In this document: positions 8,867 to 18,400 of the stretch, piece by piece | Position numbering within the stretch: position 1 is the first letter of the stretch | Layout: the number at the start of each line of letters is the position of its first letter | Source: Sunxiuqinia sp963678245 | GTDB taxonomy: Bacteria; Bacteroidota; Bacteroidia; Bacteroidales; Prolixibacteraceae | Direction: 5' to 3' | Assembly: GCA_965140765.1 (NCBI GenBank) | Contig: OZ223308.1 | Coordinates: forward strand, 124,001 to 188,000 | DNA: 64,000 nt | Position numbers and translations under genes: made by a program | Notes under the pieces: model-generated | The model's database searches: none | What the model saw: only the letters and a program-made list of their open reading frames with translations | Told to the model about the DNA's origin: nothing

Positions 8867-8876
8867 TAAAATCAAC
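8862..8876 (+). promoter_or_regulatory. Second MarR-type operator, between marR and the pump genes
   Basis: GTTGAT-AAA-ATCAAC overlaps the TGA stop of marR and matches the palindrome before marR in 13 of 15 positions with the same spacing. It lies 28 bp before the MFP start, so it could control entry into the pump genes separately. Confidence 0.65.
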
Positions 8877-8903
8877 TAAACAAAAGTAACAAGCAATAGA
8901 AAC

Positions 8904-10094
8904 ATGAAAACAATTAGACAAATCAGAAACTTAAGTTTCATTTTACTGATGCTCGCCTCCGTTTCCTGCTCACAAAAGCAGGGAGCAAATGGTGCAGGCC
9001 GAGCACAACAAGAAGCCAGAGAATATAAGGTTATTGACGCGAAACCAGGGGCTGTTACCTTAAACAAGCAGTACCCAGCAACTCTGGAAGGACAACAGAC
9101 CGTCGAAATTCGTCCGCGAATAGCTGGCTACATTGAAAAAATCCTGGTTGACGAAGGTGCATATGTGAATAAAGGTCAGATACTATTTCGCATCAACGCC
9201 CAGGATATTCAGGCGCAGGTTCGTTCGGCTGAAGCACAAGTAAAAGTTGCAGAAGCACAAGTAAGCACCGCAAAAATTAACCTCGGAAAAACCAAACCGC
9301 TAGTTGAAAAAAGCATCATCAGCGAGTATGATCTGAAGTCGTCCGAGGCAACGCTGGAATCGGCAAAAGCGCAGTTGGCACAAGCAAAAGCCAACCTCGA
9401 GAATTCAAAAGCTAATTTGGAGTACACTGTTATCAAAAGTCCTGCAAGCGGAACTATCGGAACTTTTCCGTACCGTGTCGGAAGCTTGGTGAGCAGCAGC
9501 ATTGCCCAACCATTAACAACTGTTTCGAACACGTCAAGCATGTATGCTTATTTTTCAATGAACGAAAAAGATTTTCTGCAATTGACAAAAAGTCTAGAGG
9601 GAGACGACCTTCAGAAAAAGTTTGAAAACATGCCAAAGGTTTCACTAATTTTAGCTGATAAGACTCCGTACTCAGAAAAAGGCAACATACAAACTGCCAG
9701 CGGATTAGTTGATCAACAAACCGGAGCTATAAATATTCGTGCGTCTTTTCCTAATAGCAACGGTATGTTGAGAAACGGAAGCAGCGGTCGGATTAGCATT
9801 CCTCAACATCTTGACTCTGTGCTTCTAGTTCCTCAAAAAGCGACCTATGAATTACAAGGCAAACACTTTGTATATACTGTTGGAGAAGATAATAAAGTGA
9901 AAAACACTGAAATTAGCGTATTAACAGGAAACCTGAAAGATCAGTACGTAGTGACTTCGGGATTACAAAAAGGCGACCATGTGGTTGTTGAAGGAGTGGC
10001 AACGCTTCGTGATGGAACACCAGTAAAACCGAAACTCGTTGAAAACATAAATTCAGCTCAAAGCAGCACTTCAACGAACCAGGTTAAAAACTAA
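8904..10094 (+). CDS. RND efflux periplasmic adaptor (membrane fusion) lipoprotein
   Basis: A 396-residue AcrA/MexA-type adaptor. The signal peptide ends in a lipobox with Cys22 (SVSC), anchoring it to the inner membrane. In order: a biotinyl-lipoyl-like half (VEIRPRIAGYIEKILVDEG, near 60-80), an alpha-helical hairpin full of Ala, Gln and Lys repeats (about 105-170), the second lipoyl half, a beta-barrel and the membrane-proximal domain (KGDHVVVEGVATLRDG near 360). It bridges the RND pump and the outer-membrane channel encoded next. The spacing to the pump gene is 14 bp, so they are co-transcribed. The length is normal. Confidence 0.95.
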   Translation: MKTIRQIRNLSFILLMLASVSCSQKQGANGAGRAQQEAREYKVIDAKPGAVTLNKQYPATLEGQQTVEIRPRIAGYIEKILVDEGAYVNKGQILFRINAQDIQAQVRSAEAQVKVAEAQVSTAKINLGKTKPLVEKSIISEYDLKSSEATLESAKAQLAQAKANLENSKANLEYTVIKSPASGTIGTFPYRVGSLVSSSIAQPLTTVSNTSSMYAYFSMNEKDFLQLTKSLEGDDLQKKFENMPKVSLILADKTPYSEKGNIQTASGLVDQQTGAINIRASFPNSNGMLRNGSSGRISIPQHLDSVLLVPQKATYELQGKHFVYTVGEDNKVKNTEISVLTGNLKDQYVVTSGLQKGDHVVVEGVATLRDGTPVKPKLVENINSAQSSTSTNQVKN

Positions 10095-10108
10095 AATCAA
10101 CGAAAATC

Positions 10109-13100
10109 ATGTTCAGAAGATTTATAGAACGGCCGATCTTATCATCGGTCATCTCAATCATTATAGTCATACTCGGAGTGCTGGGACTAACCAGTCTTCC
10201 GATAGAACAATATCCTGATATTGCGCCACCAACCATTCGGGTGTCCGCATCGTACACAGGAGCCAATGCTGAAACCGTACTAAAAAGTGTGGTTACCCCG
10301 CTAGAAGAACAAATAAATGGGGTTGAAGATATGACCTACATGGTCTCAACTGCCAGTAACGACGGATCAGCTACTATCGAAGTTTATTTTAAACAAGGAA
10401 CCGATCCCGACATGGCGGCGGTAAACGTCCAAAACCGAGTAGCACGAGCCAACAGTTTACTCCCTTCAGAGGTTACGCGTGCCGGAGTAATTACTGCCAA
10501 ACGACAAAACAGTATGTTGCTGGTATTTTCGCTGTATAGCGAGAACGATCAATACGACGAAACGTTCATCCAAAACTACAGTAAGATTAATGTCTTACCG
10601 CAAATCCAGCGGGTGAACGGGGTGGGTGAAGCCATGGTTTTTGGAGCAAAAGATTACTCCATGCGTGTTTGGCTAAAACCCGATGTGATGGCTGCTTATC
10701 ATTTAATGCCATCGGATGTAATTGCCGCCCTCAACGAACAAAACCTGGAGGCAGCTCCCGGACGTTTTGGAGAACAAAACGACCAGGCATTTGAGTATGT
10801 GTTGAAGTACAAAGGAAAACTGACTCAGCCCGAAGAATTTGAGAATATCATCATTAAGGCGGATGCTGATGGAAATGTTTTACGATTAAATGATGTAGCT
10901 CGAATTGAACTGGGAGCATTAAACTACTCAATTACAACCTCTAGTATGAACCATCCGGGAATTGCCATGGCCATCTTTCAGGCTGCCGGCTCCAATGCCC
11001 GCGATGTCATTATCGATTGTAAAAAAGTACTTGAAGACGCCTCTGAAACATTTCCTCCGGGAGTAACTTACAGCGTTTTGGTTGATGCGAACCAGTTTCT
11101 CGATAGTTCAATAGAAAAAGTACTTCACACATTGCTCGAAGCCTTTGTGCTGGTGTTTATCGTTGTATTTATCTTTTTACAGAATTTCCGGGCAACGCTG
11201 ATTCCGGCAATCTCAGTTCCGGTAGCGATTGTTGGTACATTCTTTTTCCTGAGTGTATTTGGTTTTACAATTAACTTGCTAACCTTATTTGCATTAGTAC
11301 TGGCCATTGGAATTGTTGTTGATGATGCCATTGTGGTCGTGGAGGCTGTACACGCCAAACTGGACCAGGGCGCGAAGAACGCTCGCGAAGCAGCGATTTC
11401 AGCCATGGACGAAATTTCAACCGCCATTGTTTCCATCACCTTGGTGATGGCTGCTGTTTTTATTCCGGTAACTTTCATTACCGGAACCACAGGAGTATTT
11501 TACAAGCAGTTCGGAATTACGCTGGCCATTTCCATTATTTTGTCAGCAGTCAACGCATTGACATTAAGTCCTGCGCTTTGTGCCATCTTTTTAAAGCCAC
11601 ATAAAGACAGCGAACTTCACAATAAAAACGTACTTCAGCGCTTTTACGCCTCGTTTAACACGGCCTTTGGCGTTATGACCAATAAGTACAGAAAAACCAC
11701 CAATTTCTTCATGAAACGACGCTGGCTTTCTGCGGTACTCATTGTGCTTTTCTCGGTAGGTTTATTCTTTTTAATGAAGACAACGCCAACAGGTTTTGTT
11801 CCTACCGAAGACACTGGCCGTGTATTTGTGGACATCAGTCTTCCACCCGCATCTTCCATGGAAAGAACCAAAGAAGTTGCTGACCAGATAGACCACATTC
11901 TTGCCAGCACTCCGGAAATAGAAGCTCGCTCAACGGTGGTTGGATTCTCATTTATTGGCGGACGAGGCAGTTCGTATGCGATGGTTATTTCGAGCTTGAA
12001 ACCTTTCGATGAGCGAAAAGGCGAAGGCGAAGACATGAATAGTGTAATAGGTAAACTTTACGCGGCAACCTCGCAAATAAAAGATGCCAAAATCATTATC
12101 TTCACACCTCCAATGGTTCCCGGATTTAGTGTTTCTGGTGGTATTGAGTTAAAACTGGAAGACAAAACTGGTGGCGACATCAAGAAGTTTGAGCAAATTG
12201 CAGGTCAGTTTTTAGGAGAACTAAACCAACGGCCAGAGATGCAATACGCAATGACTTCCTTTAATACTAATTTTCCACAGTATCAGGTTGACGTTAACGT
12301 GGCTCGCTGTAAACAATCTGGAGTTGATGTAAGCTCTGTGCTTTCAGCCTTACAAGGTTACATTGGAGGTTATTATGCCTCAAATTTCAACCGCTTTGGT
12401 AAACAATACCGGATCATGGTACAGGCCGACCCAGGCTATCGTGGAAACCCGGAAGACCTGAACAACATGTATATTCGCACCTCGAGTGGAGAGATGGCTC
12501 CCATCACTGAGTTTATTTCACTCGAAAAAGTGTACGGGGCAGAAAGTATCACGCGATTCAATATGTACACATCAATCAATGTTACCGCTTCGCCAAACGC
12601 TGGCTACAGTACCGGAGATGCAATTACAGCTGTACAGGAAGTAGGCGACCAAATACTGCCGGCAGGATATGATTATGAATTCGCAGGACTGACGCGCGAA
12701 GAAATTGCTTCAGGAAACCAATCCATTTTAATTTTTGCATTGAGTTTGATTTTTGTTTATTTCTTACTGGCAGCGCAATACGAGAGTTTCTTGTTGCCTT
12801 TATCGATCATCCTCTCAATGCCAATTGGTATTGCCGGAGCATTCATCTTTGCCCGGATCATGGGAGTTGAAAACAACATCTACCTACAAATTTCATTGAT
12901 CATGCTTATTGGGCTGCTCGCTAAAAATGCCATTCTGATTGTTGAATTTGCGCTGCAACGGCGCCATGCCGGTATGAGCATAGTACAATCAGCCGTTGAA
13001 GGAGCAACTGCTCGTTTACGTCCGATTTTGATGACTTCTTTTGCTTTCATCTTTGGATTGATTCCACTGGTTATTGCAACCGGAGTTGGAGCCAACGGTA

Positions 13101-13258
13101 ACCGTTCGATTGGTGTGGGAGCTGTTGGTGGTATGCTCGTCGGAACGTTGATTGGAATTCTGGTAATTCCTACCATGTACGTTATTTTCCAATCGCTTCA
13201 GGAAAAAATCAAGAAACCGGGAATAATAGAAATTTCAGACATGAACACCATGGAATAG
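10109..13258 (+). CDS. RND multidrug efflux pump, HAE1/AcrB family
   Basis: A 1049-residue inner-membrane proton-driven pump, full AcrB length with twelve membrane helices arranged around two large periplasmic loops. The N-terminus MFRRFIERPILSSVISIII is canonical. The proton-relay pair is present in helix 4 (AIGIVVDDAIVVVEAVHA, near residue 400), and the usual GLTTP-like positions are occupied in the second half (LLAKNAILIVEFALQ). The pump takes up amphiphilic compounds from the periplasm and inner membrane and passes them to the outer-membrane channel. It is the middle gene of the operon. The substrates cannot be read from sequence; HAE1 members carry drugs, detergents and bile salts. Confidence 0.96.
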   Translation: MFRRFIERPILSSVISIIIVILGVLGLTSLPIEQYPDIAPPTIRVSASYTGANAETVLKSVVTPLEEQINGVEDMTYMVSTASNDGSATIEVYFKQGTDPDMAAVNVQNRVARANSLLPSEVTRAGVITAKRQNSMLLVFSLYSENDQYDETFIQNYSKINVLPQIQRVNGVGEAMVFGAKDYSMRVWLKPDVMAAYHLMPSDVIAALNEQNLEAAPGRFGEQNDQAFEYVLKYKGKLTQPEEFENIIIKADADGNVLRLNDVARIELGALNYSITTSSMNHPGIAMAIFQAAGSNARDVIIDCKKVLEDASETFPPGVTYSVLVDANQFLDSSIEKVLHTLLEAFVLVFIVVFIFLQNFRATLIPAISVPVAIVGTFFFLSVFGFTINLLTLFALVLAIGIVVDDAIVVVEAVHAKLDQGAKNAREAAISAMDEISTAIVSITLVMAAVFIPVTFITGTTGVFYKQFGITLAISIILSAVNALTLSPALCAIFLKPHKDSELHNKNVLQRFYASFNTAFGVMTNKYRKTTNFFMKRRWLSAVLIVLFSVGLFFLMKTTPTGFVPTEDTGRVFVDISLPPASSMERTKEVADQIDHILASTPEIEARSTVVGFSFIGGRGSSYAMVISSLKPFDERKGEGEDMNSVIGKLYAATSQIKDAKIIIFTPPMVPGFSVSGGIELKLEDKTGGDIKKFEQIAGQFLGELNQRPEMQYAMTSFNTNFPQYQVDVNVARCKQSGVDVSSVLSALQGYIGGYYASNFNRFGKQYRIMVQADPGYRGNPEDLNNMYIRTSSGEMAPITEFISLEKVYGAESITRFNMYTSINVTASPNAGYSTGDAITAVQEVGDQILPAGYDYEFAGLTREEIASGNQSILIFALSLIFVYFLLAAQYESFLLPLSIILSMPIGIAGAFIFARIMGVENNIYLQISLIMLIGLLAKNAILIVEFALQRRHAGMSIVQSAVEGATARLRPILMTSFAFIFGLIPLVIATGVGANGNRSIGVGAVGGMLVGTLIGILVIPTMYVIFQSLQEKIKKPGIIEISDMNTME

Positions 13259-13282
13259 CTTATTCCGGAAAAAAGAACGATT

Positions 13283-14671
13283 ATGAAAACAAATTCATTC
13301 AAACATATCATTTTACTGGCTGGCGTATCGGCAATGCTATTCTCATGCAGCACTTCCCGACACTTTCAATCAGAGACCATCAATACTGACGGGCTTTTTG
13401 GAACCGAACAGACTGACTCGGCAACCATCGCAGATAAGCCTTGGCAACAACTGTTTACCGACCCTCTTTTGAAGGATTTAATAGAAGAAGGCCTAAACAA
13501 CAATCCTGACCTGCAAATTGCCACTCAGCGGGTATTGCAGGCAGAAGCCTATTTCGGACAAAGCAGGGCATCGCTTCTTCCGGGAATAAACGCCAAAGGA
13601 ACCGGAACTTACCAGCACAATCCGAAGTCGACCTATCCGGATGGGCCGCGCGACGTGAGCAGCTACCAACTCGGGTTGGAAGCCAATTGGGAAGTTGACA
13701 TCTGGGGAAAACTGCGCAGCTCAAAGCGGGCAGCATACGCTGATTTATTAGCAAGCAATGCTGGGAAAAAGGCCGTACAAACCCGATTAATTGCTAACAT
13801 TGCATTGGCCTATTACAACCTGACTTCGCTGGATGCCAAATTAGCCATCACCCGCCAAACGGTGAAAAATAACATCGACTTGGTTGAAACAATAAAAGTG
13901 CTGAAAGAAAGTGGCCGTGTAACCGGAGCTGCCGTAGTTCAAAGCCAGGCGGCACGATATGCGGCTGAAGTCACCATTCCTGACTTGGAGCAACAAATCC
14001 GCGAATCAGAAAACGCCCTTTCTACCTTGCTGGGACGCGTTCCCGGATCAATTCAGCGCAACAAGTTGAGCGATCAGGAAATAAGCACATTATTGGAAAC
14101 AGGTGTGCCATCTCAATTACTCGAAAATCGCCCCGACGTAATGCAATCAAAGTATTTGGTGATGAGTGCTTTTGAAATGACGAATAACGCTCGCGGCTAC
14201 TTTTATCCGTCACTGACCATTACCGCATCAACTGGTTTTGCAGCCAGTGATTTGGACGAATTACTCGATCCAACATCATTTGCGTCGAACGTTATCGGAG
14301 GATTAACCGCGCCATTATTCAATAAGCGGACAAATGTTACCCGCCTCAAAGTTGCCAAAGCTCAGCAAGAAGAAGCCTTATTAAGTCTCCGGAATACCTT
14401 GCTCAATGCAGGACAGGAAGTGAACAATGCACTGAATTCGTACAAAAACACCGAACGGAAAATGTCCTTGCGGGCACAACAATTGGAGGCACTGGAAAAG
14501 TCGGTTGAGTACACCCGGGAACTGCTTACTTATGGATCGGCTACCTACACTGAGGTACTGAATGCCCAACAAAGCTTATTGGGAGCTCAGCTCAGCGATG
14601 TAAATGACCATCTGCAAAAACTTAGTGCCGTAGTTTCGCTTTACCGCGCACTTGGTGGCGGCTGGAAGTAA
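13283..14671 (+). CDS. Outer-membrane efflux lipoprotein, OprM/NodT type
   Basis: A 462-residue TolC-superfamily channel. A lipobox (MLFSC, Cys22) marks it as an OprM-like lipoprotein. Two OEP repeats are visible: residues about 60-250 with NPDLQIATQRVLQAEAYFGQS, and about 265-455 with LLENRPDVMQSKYLV and SATYTEVLNAQQSLL. It forms the trimeric tunnel through the outer membrane and completes the tripartite pump with the two upstream products. The gap to the pump gene is 24 bp. The C-terminus LYRALGGGWK is typical of the family, so the gene is complete. Confidence 0.95.
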   Translation: MKTNSFKHIILLAGVSAMLFSCSTSRHFQSETINTDGLFGTEQTDSATIADKPWQQLFTDPLLKDLIEEGLNNNPDLQIATQRVLQAEAYFGQSRASLLPGINAKGTGTYQHNPKSTYPDGPRDVSSYQLGLEANWEVDIWGKLRSSKRAAYADLLASNAGKKAVQTRLIANIALAYYNLTSLDAKLAITRQTVKNNIDLVETIKVLKESGRVTGAAVVQSQAARYAAEVTIPDLEQQIRESENALSTLLGRVPGSIQRNKLSDQEISTLLETGVPSQLLENRPDVMQSKYLVMSAFEMTNNARGYFYPSLTITASTGFAASDLDELLDPTSFASNVIGGLTAPLFNKRTNVTRLKVAKAQQEEALLSLRNTLLNAGQEVNNALNSYKNTERKMSLRAQQLEALEKSVEYTRELLTYGSATYTEVLNAQQSLLGAQLSDVNDHLQKLSAVVSLYRALGGGWK

Positions 14672-14723
14672 ACTTGCTTTTAATTTAAAGTTAAAGTTTG
14701 GATAAAATTTCTAAAACAGGAGC

Positions 14724-14790
14724 GTCATCCCGAATTGGTTTCAGGATCTGTGTCAATATCAAACAGACCCTGAAATAAATTCATAGTGAC
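14724..14790. repeat. REP-like imperfect hairpin repeat
   Basis: An imperfect inverted repeat of about 27 bases per arm: GTCATCCCGAATTGGTTTCA followed by GGATCTG pairs with CAGACCCTGAAA... ending TAGTGAC, around a short loop. The core TCxxGAA..TTTCAGGATC recurs at 22244-22270 and, degenerate, at 45148-45175. It lies between convergent genes and could act as a terminator or be a scattered palindromic repeat. Confidence 0.6.
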
Positions 14791-14838
14791 TTTTTCCATC
14801 TGGATTTTATCCAAACTTCATTTTTTTTATAACATCGT

Positions 14839-15207
14839 TCACCTTTTCCAAACAGCTAAAAACAGCAACACCCACCCGGCAATAAAACTCAACCCGCCAA
14901 TTGGCGTGATGGCTCCCAGCCAACGAATACCGGTAATAGCCAACACGTACAAACTCCCTGAAAAAATTACAATGCCAGCCGTAAGGCAAATAACCGACCA
15001 GTTGATTAAAGTTGACGGCATTTGAACAGCCAACACACCAATCAGCAACAAGCCCAGTGCATGATAAAAATGGTATTCCACTCCGGTTTTATATACCTGC
15101 ATCAAATCATCAGTAAGTTTTGCTTTTAAAGCGTGGGCACCAAAAGCCCCAAGAATAACAGCCGCTGCTAATAATGCCGCAGCCAACATCAATATTGTTT
15201 TACTCAT
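14839..15207 (-). CDS. DUF423 family membrane protein
   Basis: About 122 residues with four predicted membrane helices. The N-terminus MSKTILMLAAALLAAAVILG, then GAFGAHALKAKL and the segment VYKTGVEYHFYHALGLLLIG, are characteristic of DUF423 (YwdK/YgdD type), a small inner-membrane family of unknown function. The open frame extends 12 codons further upstream, but those residues are charged and unlike the family, so the ATG at 15207 is chosen. It is convergent with the efflux operon, with the hairpin repeat between them. Confidence 0.85.
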   Translation of the reverse strand: MSKTILMLAAALLAAAVILGAFGAHALKAKLTDDLMQVYKTGVEYHFYHALGLLLIGVLAVQMPSTLINWSVICLTAGIVIFSGSLYVLAITGIRWLGAITPIGGLSFIAGWVLLFLAVWKR

Positions 15208-15490
15208 TTTCGTTGTGATTCTATATTTTATCCTTGATAACAATACACCCCAGCTTTTGTTAAAAATGATCCACCATTAGATTCCGTCAAGGAAATATCA
15301 CCGCCGGAGTCATTTTTTCTCTAAAACTCCTTGATTTAGATGCCAGAAAAGTAGAATACTTTCGTTAACTCCTATTGAAAATACAATCGGGGAAAAGGTA
15401 TTGTTACACATGTGTTGGCATTCATTGTGAAATCGCAAAAGCAATGAAAGTTTTTCTTTAATTTTACGACGGAAAACATCTCATACAGTT

Positions 15491-18400
15491 ATGACAAAAA
15501 AAAGCAATCTAATAATAGTCGGAATAGGAGCATCGGCTGGTGGACTTGATGCAGTAAAGCAATTAATTAGTGGAATACCTTCAAATACGGGAATGTCGTT
15601 TGTAATCATTCAGCATTTATCTCCAGACTTTAAGAGCCTTATGCCAGAATTATTGGCCAAGCACACCAAAATGAAAATATTTACAGCTGAAGAGAACCTT
15701 GAAATAAAACCAAACTGTATATATCTAAATGAACGAACCAAGAATCTGGAATTAAAAGGAAATAAACTGGTGCTTTTAAGTAAAGCCTCAAAAGGTAATT
15801 TAAACCTTCCTATCGATATTTTTTTCCATACACTTGGTAAAGAACATCAGGAAAATACATATGGTATTATACTCTCTGGAACCGGGTCTGACGGTTCAAG
15901 GGGAATTAACACAATTAAAGAGGCAGGGGGAACAATACTTGTACAAGAACCCAGCTCAGCTCAATTTGATGGAATGCCAAACTCCGCTATTTCGACCAAT
16001 TTGGCCGATTTTATTTTACCTCCTGCAGAAATAGCGCAGAAAATAATTCAACTCAATAGTAAGCGAATTAGTATTTTATCATCTTCATCTACTACCAATA
16101 ATCACGAAGATGTGTATCAAGATATACTTGAGTTGATTTACAAAGATAATGGCGTAAATTTCAAGAAATATAAAAACAATACGCTACTTAGAAGGCTCGA
16201 AAAGAGAATGAGCATTCACAGCATGGACACACTGAAAGAATATTATTCTTTGATTGCACAAAACCCAAAAGAAAGAAAAATCGTTTATCAGGAGTTTTTG
16301 ATTAATGTAACCAACTTTTTTAGAGATACAGAAGCTTTCGATGTCATCAAAAAAACGGTTATTCCCAAACTAATTGATGTAAATACAAAGTCTAAAAACA
16401 TTAGAATATGGGTTGCTGGTGCATCAACCGGAGAAGAAGTTTATTCGTTAGCCATTTTAATAGATAACTACATTCGAATCAATAAATTGAATTTTAATTT
16501 TAAAATTTTTGCCACTGATATTGACAAAGATGCAATCCAAGTTGCAAGTCTGGGGAGCTACTCAGTAAATAATATCGTTGATATTAAGGAGAGCTATTTA
16601 AAGAAGTATTTTTTAAAACATGGAGATAAAATACATATAATTAAACGAATACGAGAGAAGATTGTCTTTTCTTATCACGATGTTACTAAAGATCCACCAT
16701 TTATTCGTATGGATTTAATTTCTTGTCGAAATCTATTGATTTATTTCAACAGTAGCACTCAACAAAAGGTCTTAAGTAATTTCCAGTATTCACTTAACAA
16801 ATCAGCTTTTTTGTTTTTAGGATCAAGTGAATCTTTAGGCTCGGTATCAAATCACTTCGAGGTAATCGATAACAAATGGAAAATATATCGCAACCTTACC
16901 GAAAACAATCGCCTTGGAAGCGAGGAAGATTTTGAGAACGAACCCTCTGCTGGACTTCGTTATTTAAAAGAAAACCATAACTCGAAACTTCTTGAGGATA
17001 AAAATCAAGAAATGAAGGAAGTGGATTTCTATAAATTTTTAAGTAAAAGGAATTCACCGACTTCTGTCTTTATTGATAAGAATTACGATATTATTTTTGT
17101 AGTAGGCAATTTAAAAGAATGGTTCTCAATACCTGATGGTTTTTTTCAGAATAATCTTTTAAAAATTACAAAAGATGATTTAGCAGCCATTATACGAAAT
17201 GGCGTAAGAAGAACTACAAAAGAAGGTAAAAATGTTATCTACAAAGACCTTGTATTATATTCAGAGAATGAAACACGTAATTTTGACTTGTCTTTTGAAA
17301 AGATATCCAGGTTCGAAAATTATACTGATATCTATTTAATTGAATTCAAAAATCTTTCAAACAATTCAAGTACTGCTAAAATTGTACTGTCCGATACAGA
17401 TTTACCTAATTTTTCGAAGCAACGCATTGATGATTTAGAATTTGAATTAAAAGTGAACAAGTCGGAGTTACAGAATGTCGTTGAAGAGCTTGAAACCAGC
17501 AACGAAGAGCTTCAATCTTCCAACGAGGAACTCATGTCTTCCAATGAGGAACTTCAAAGTTCGAATGAAGAATTACAATCGGTTAACGAAGAATTATATA
17601 CGGTTAATACCGAATTACAGGAAAAAAACAAAGAACTGGAAGAATTAAGTAACGATGTAACAAACTTACTAAACAGCAGTGATATTGGAACTTTATTTCT
17701 CGACACAGAACTTAACATAAGAAAATTCACGCCCGTTATTAAACGTGTTTTTAACCTTGAAGATTCTGATATTGGCCGATCCATTAAAAGCTTCGCGTCT
17801 GAATTTGATGAGAACGAAAGAAAATCATTAATTATCAACTGTAAGGAGTCGCTGGAAAATCTCAAATCTTTTGAAAGAGAGATTCAGGATAATGATGGAA
17901 GTTGGTATCTTATACGTATTAACCCTTTTGTAACTTCAACAAAAAAAATCAGTGGAGTTGTTATTGCTCTTATCGATTTTAATGAAGTAAAAAAGGCCCA
18001 AGCAAAATTAAGAGATTCTAATAACCGATTAGATATTGCACTGAAAAATGGGAACATGGCCTGGTGGGAGCTGCGTCTTCCCGAAGGAACTGTTGTTTTT
18101 AGCGATAAAAAAACAGAAATGCTTGGGTTGAATTCTGAAGATTTTAAAACCTATTCTGATTTTACAAAGATTGTAAATCCTGACGACTATGAAAATACCA
18201 TGCAAGCATTCAGAGATCATTTAACTGGTAAAAAAGACACCTACGATTGCCAGTACAGGATAAAGGATGTTAACGGCAATTACAAGTGGTTTAAAGATGT
18301 GGGCAAAATTTCACAAAAAGATGGCGAGAATATTCTTATTACAGGAATAGTGATTGACATCACTCAGATAAAAGAAGCAGAACAACGACTAATTGAAGCA

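Noticed and set aside
11125..12036. Antisense ORFs of 120-130 codons in the RND pump gene
   Set aside because: Shadow frames of a clearly conserved pump gene.
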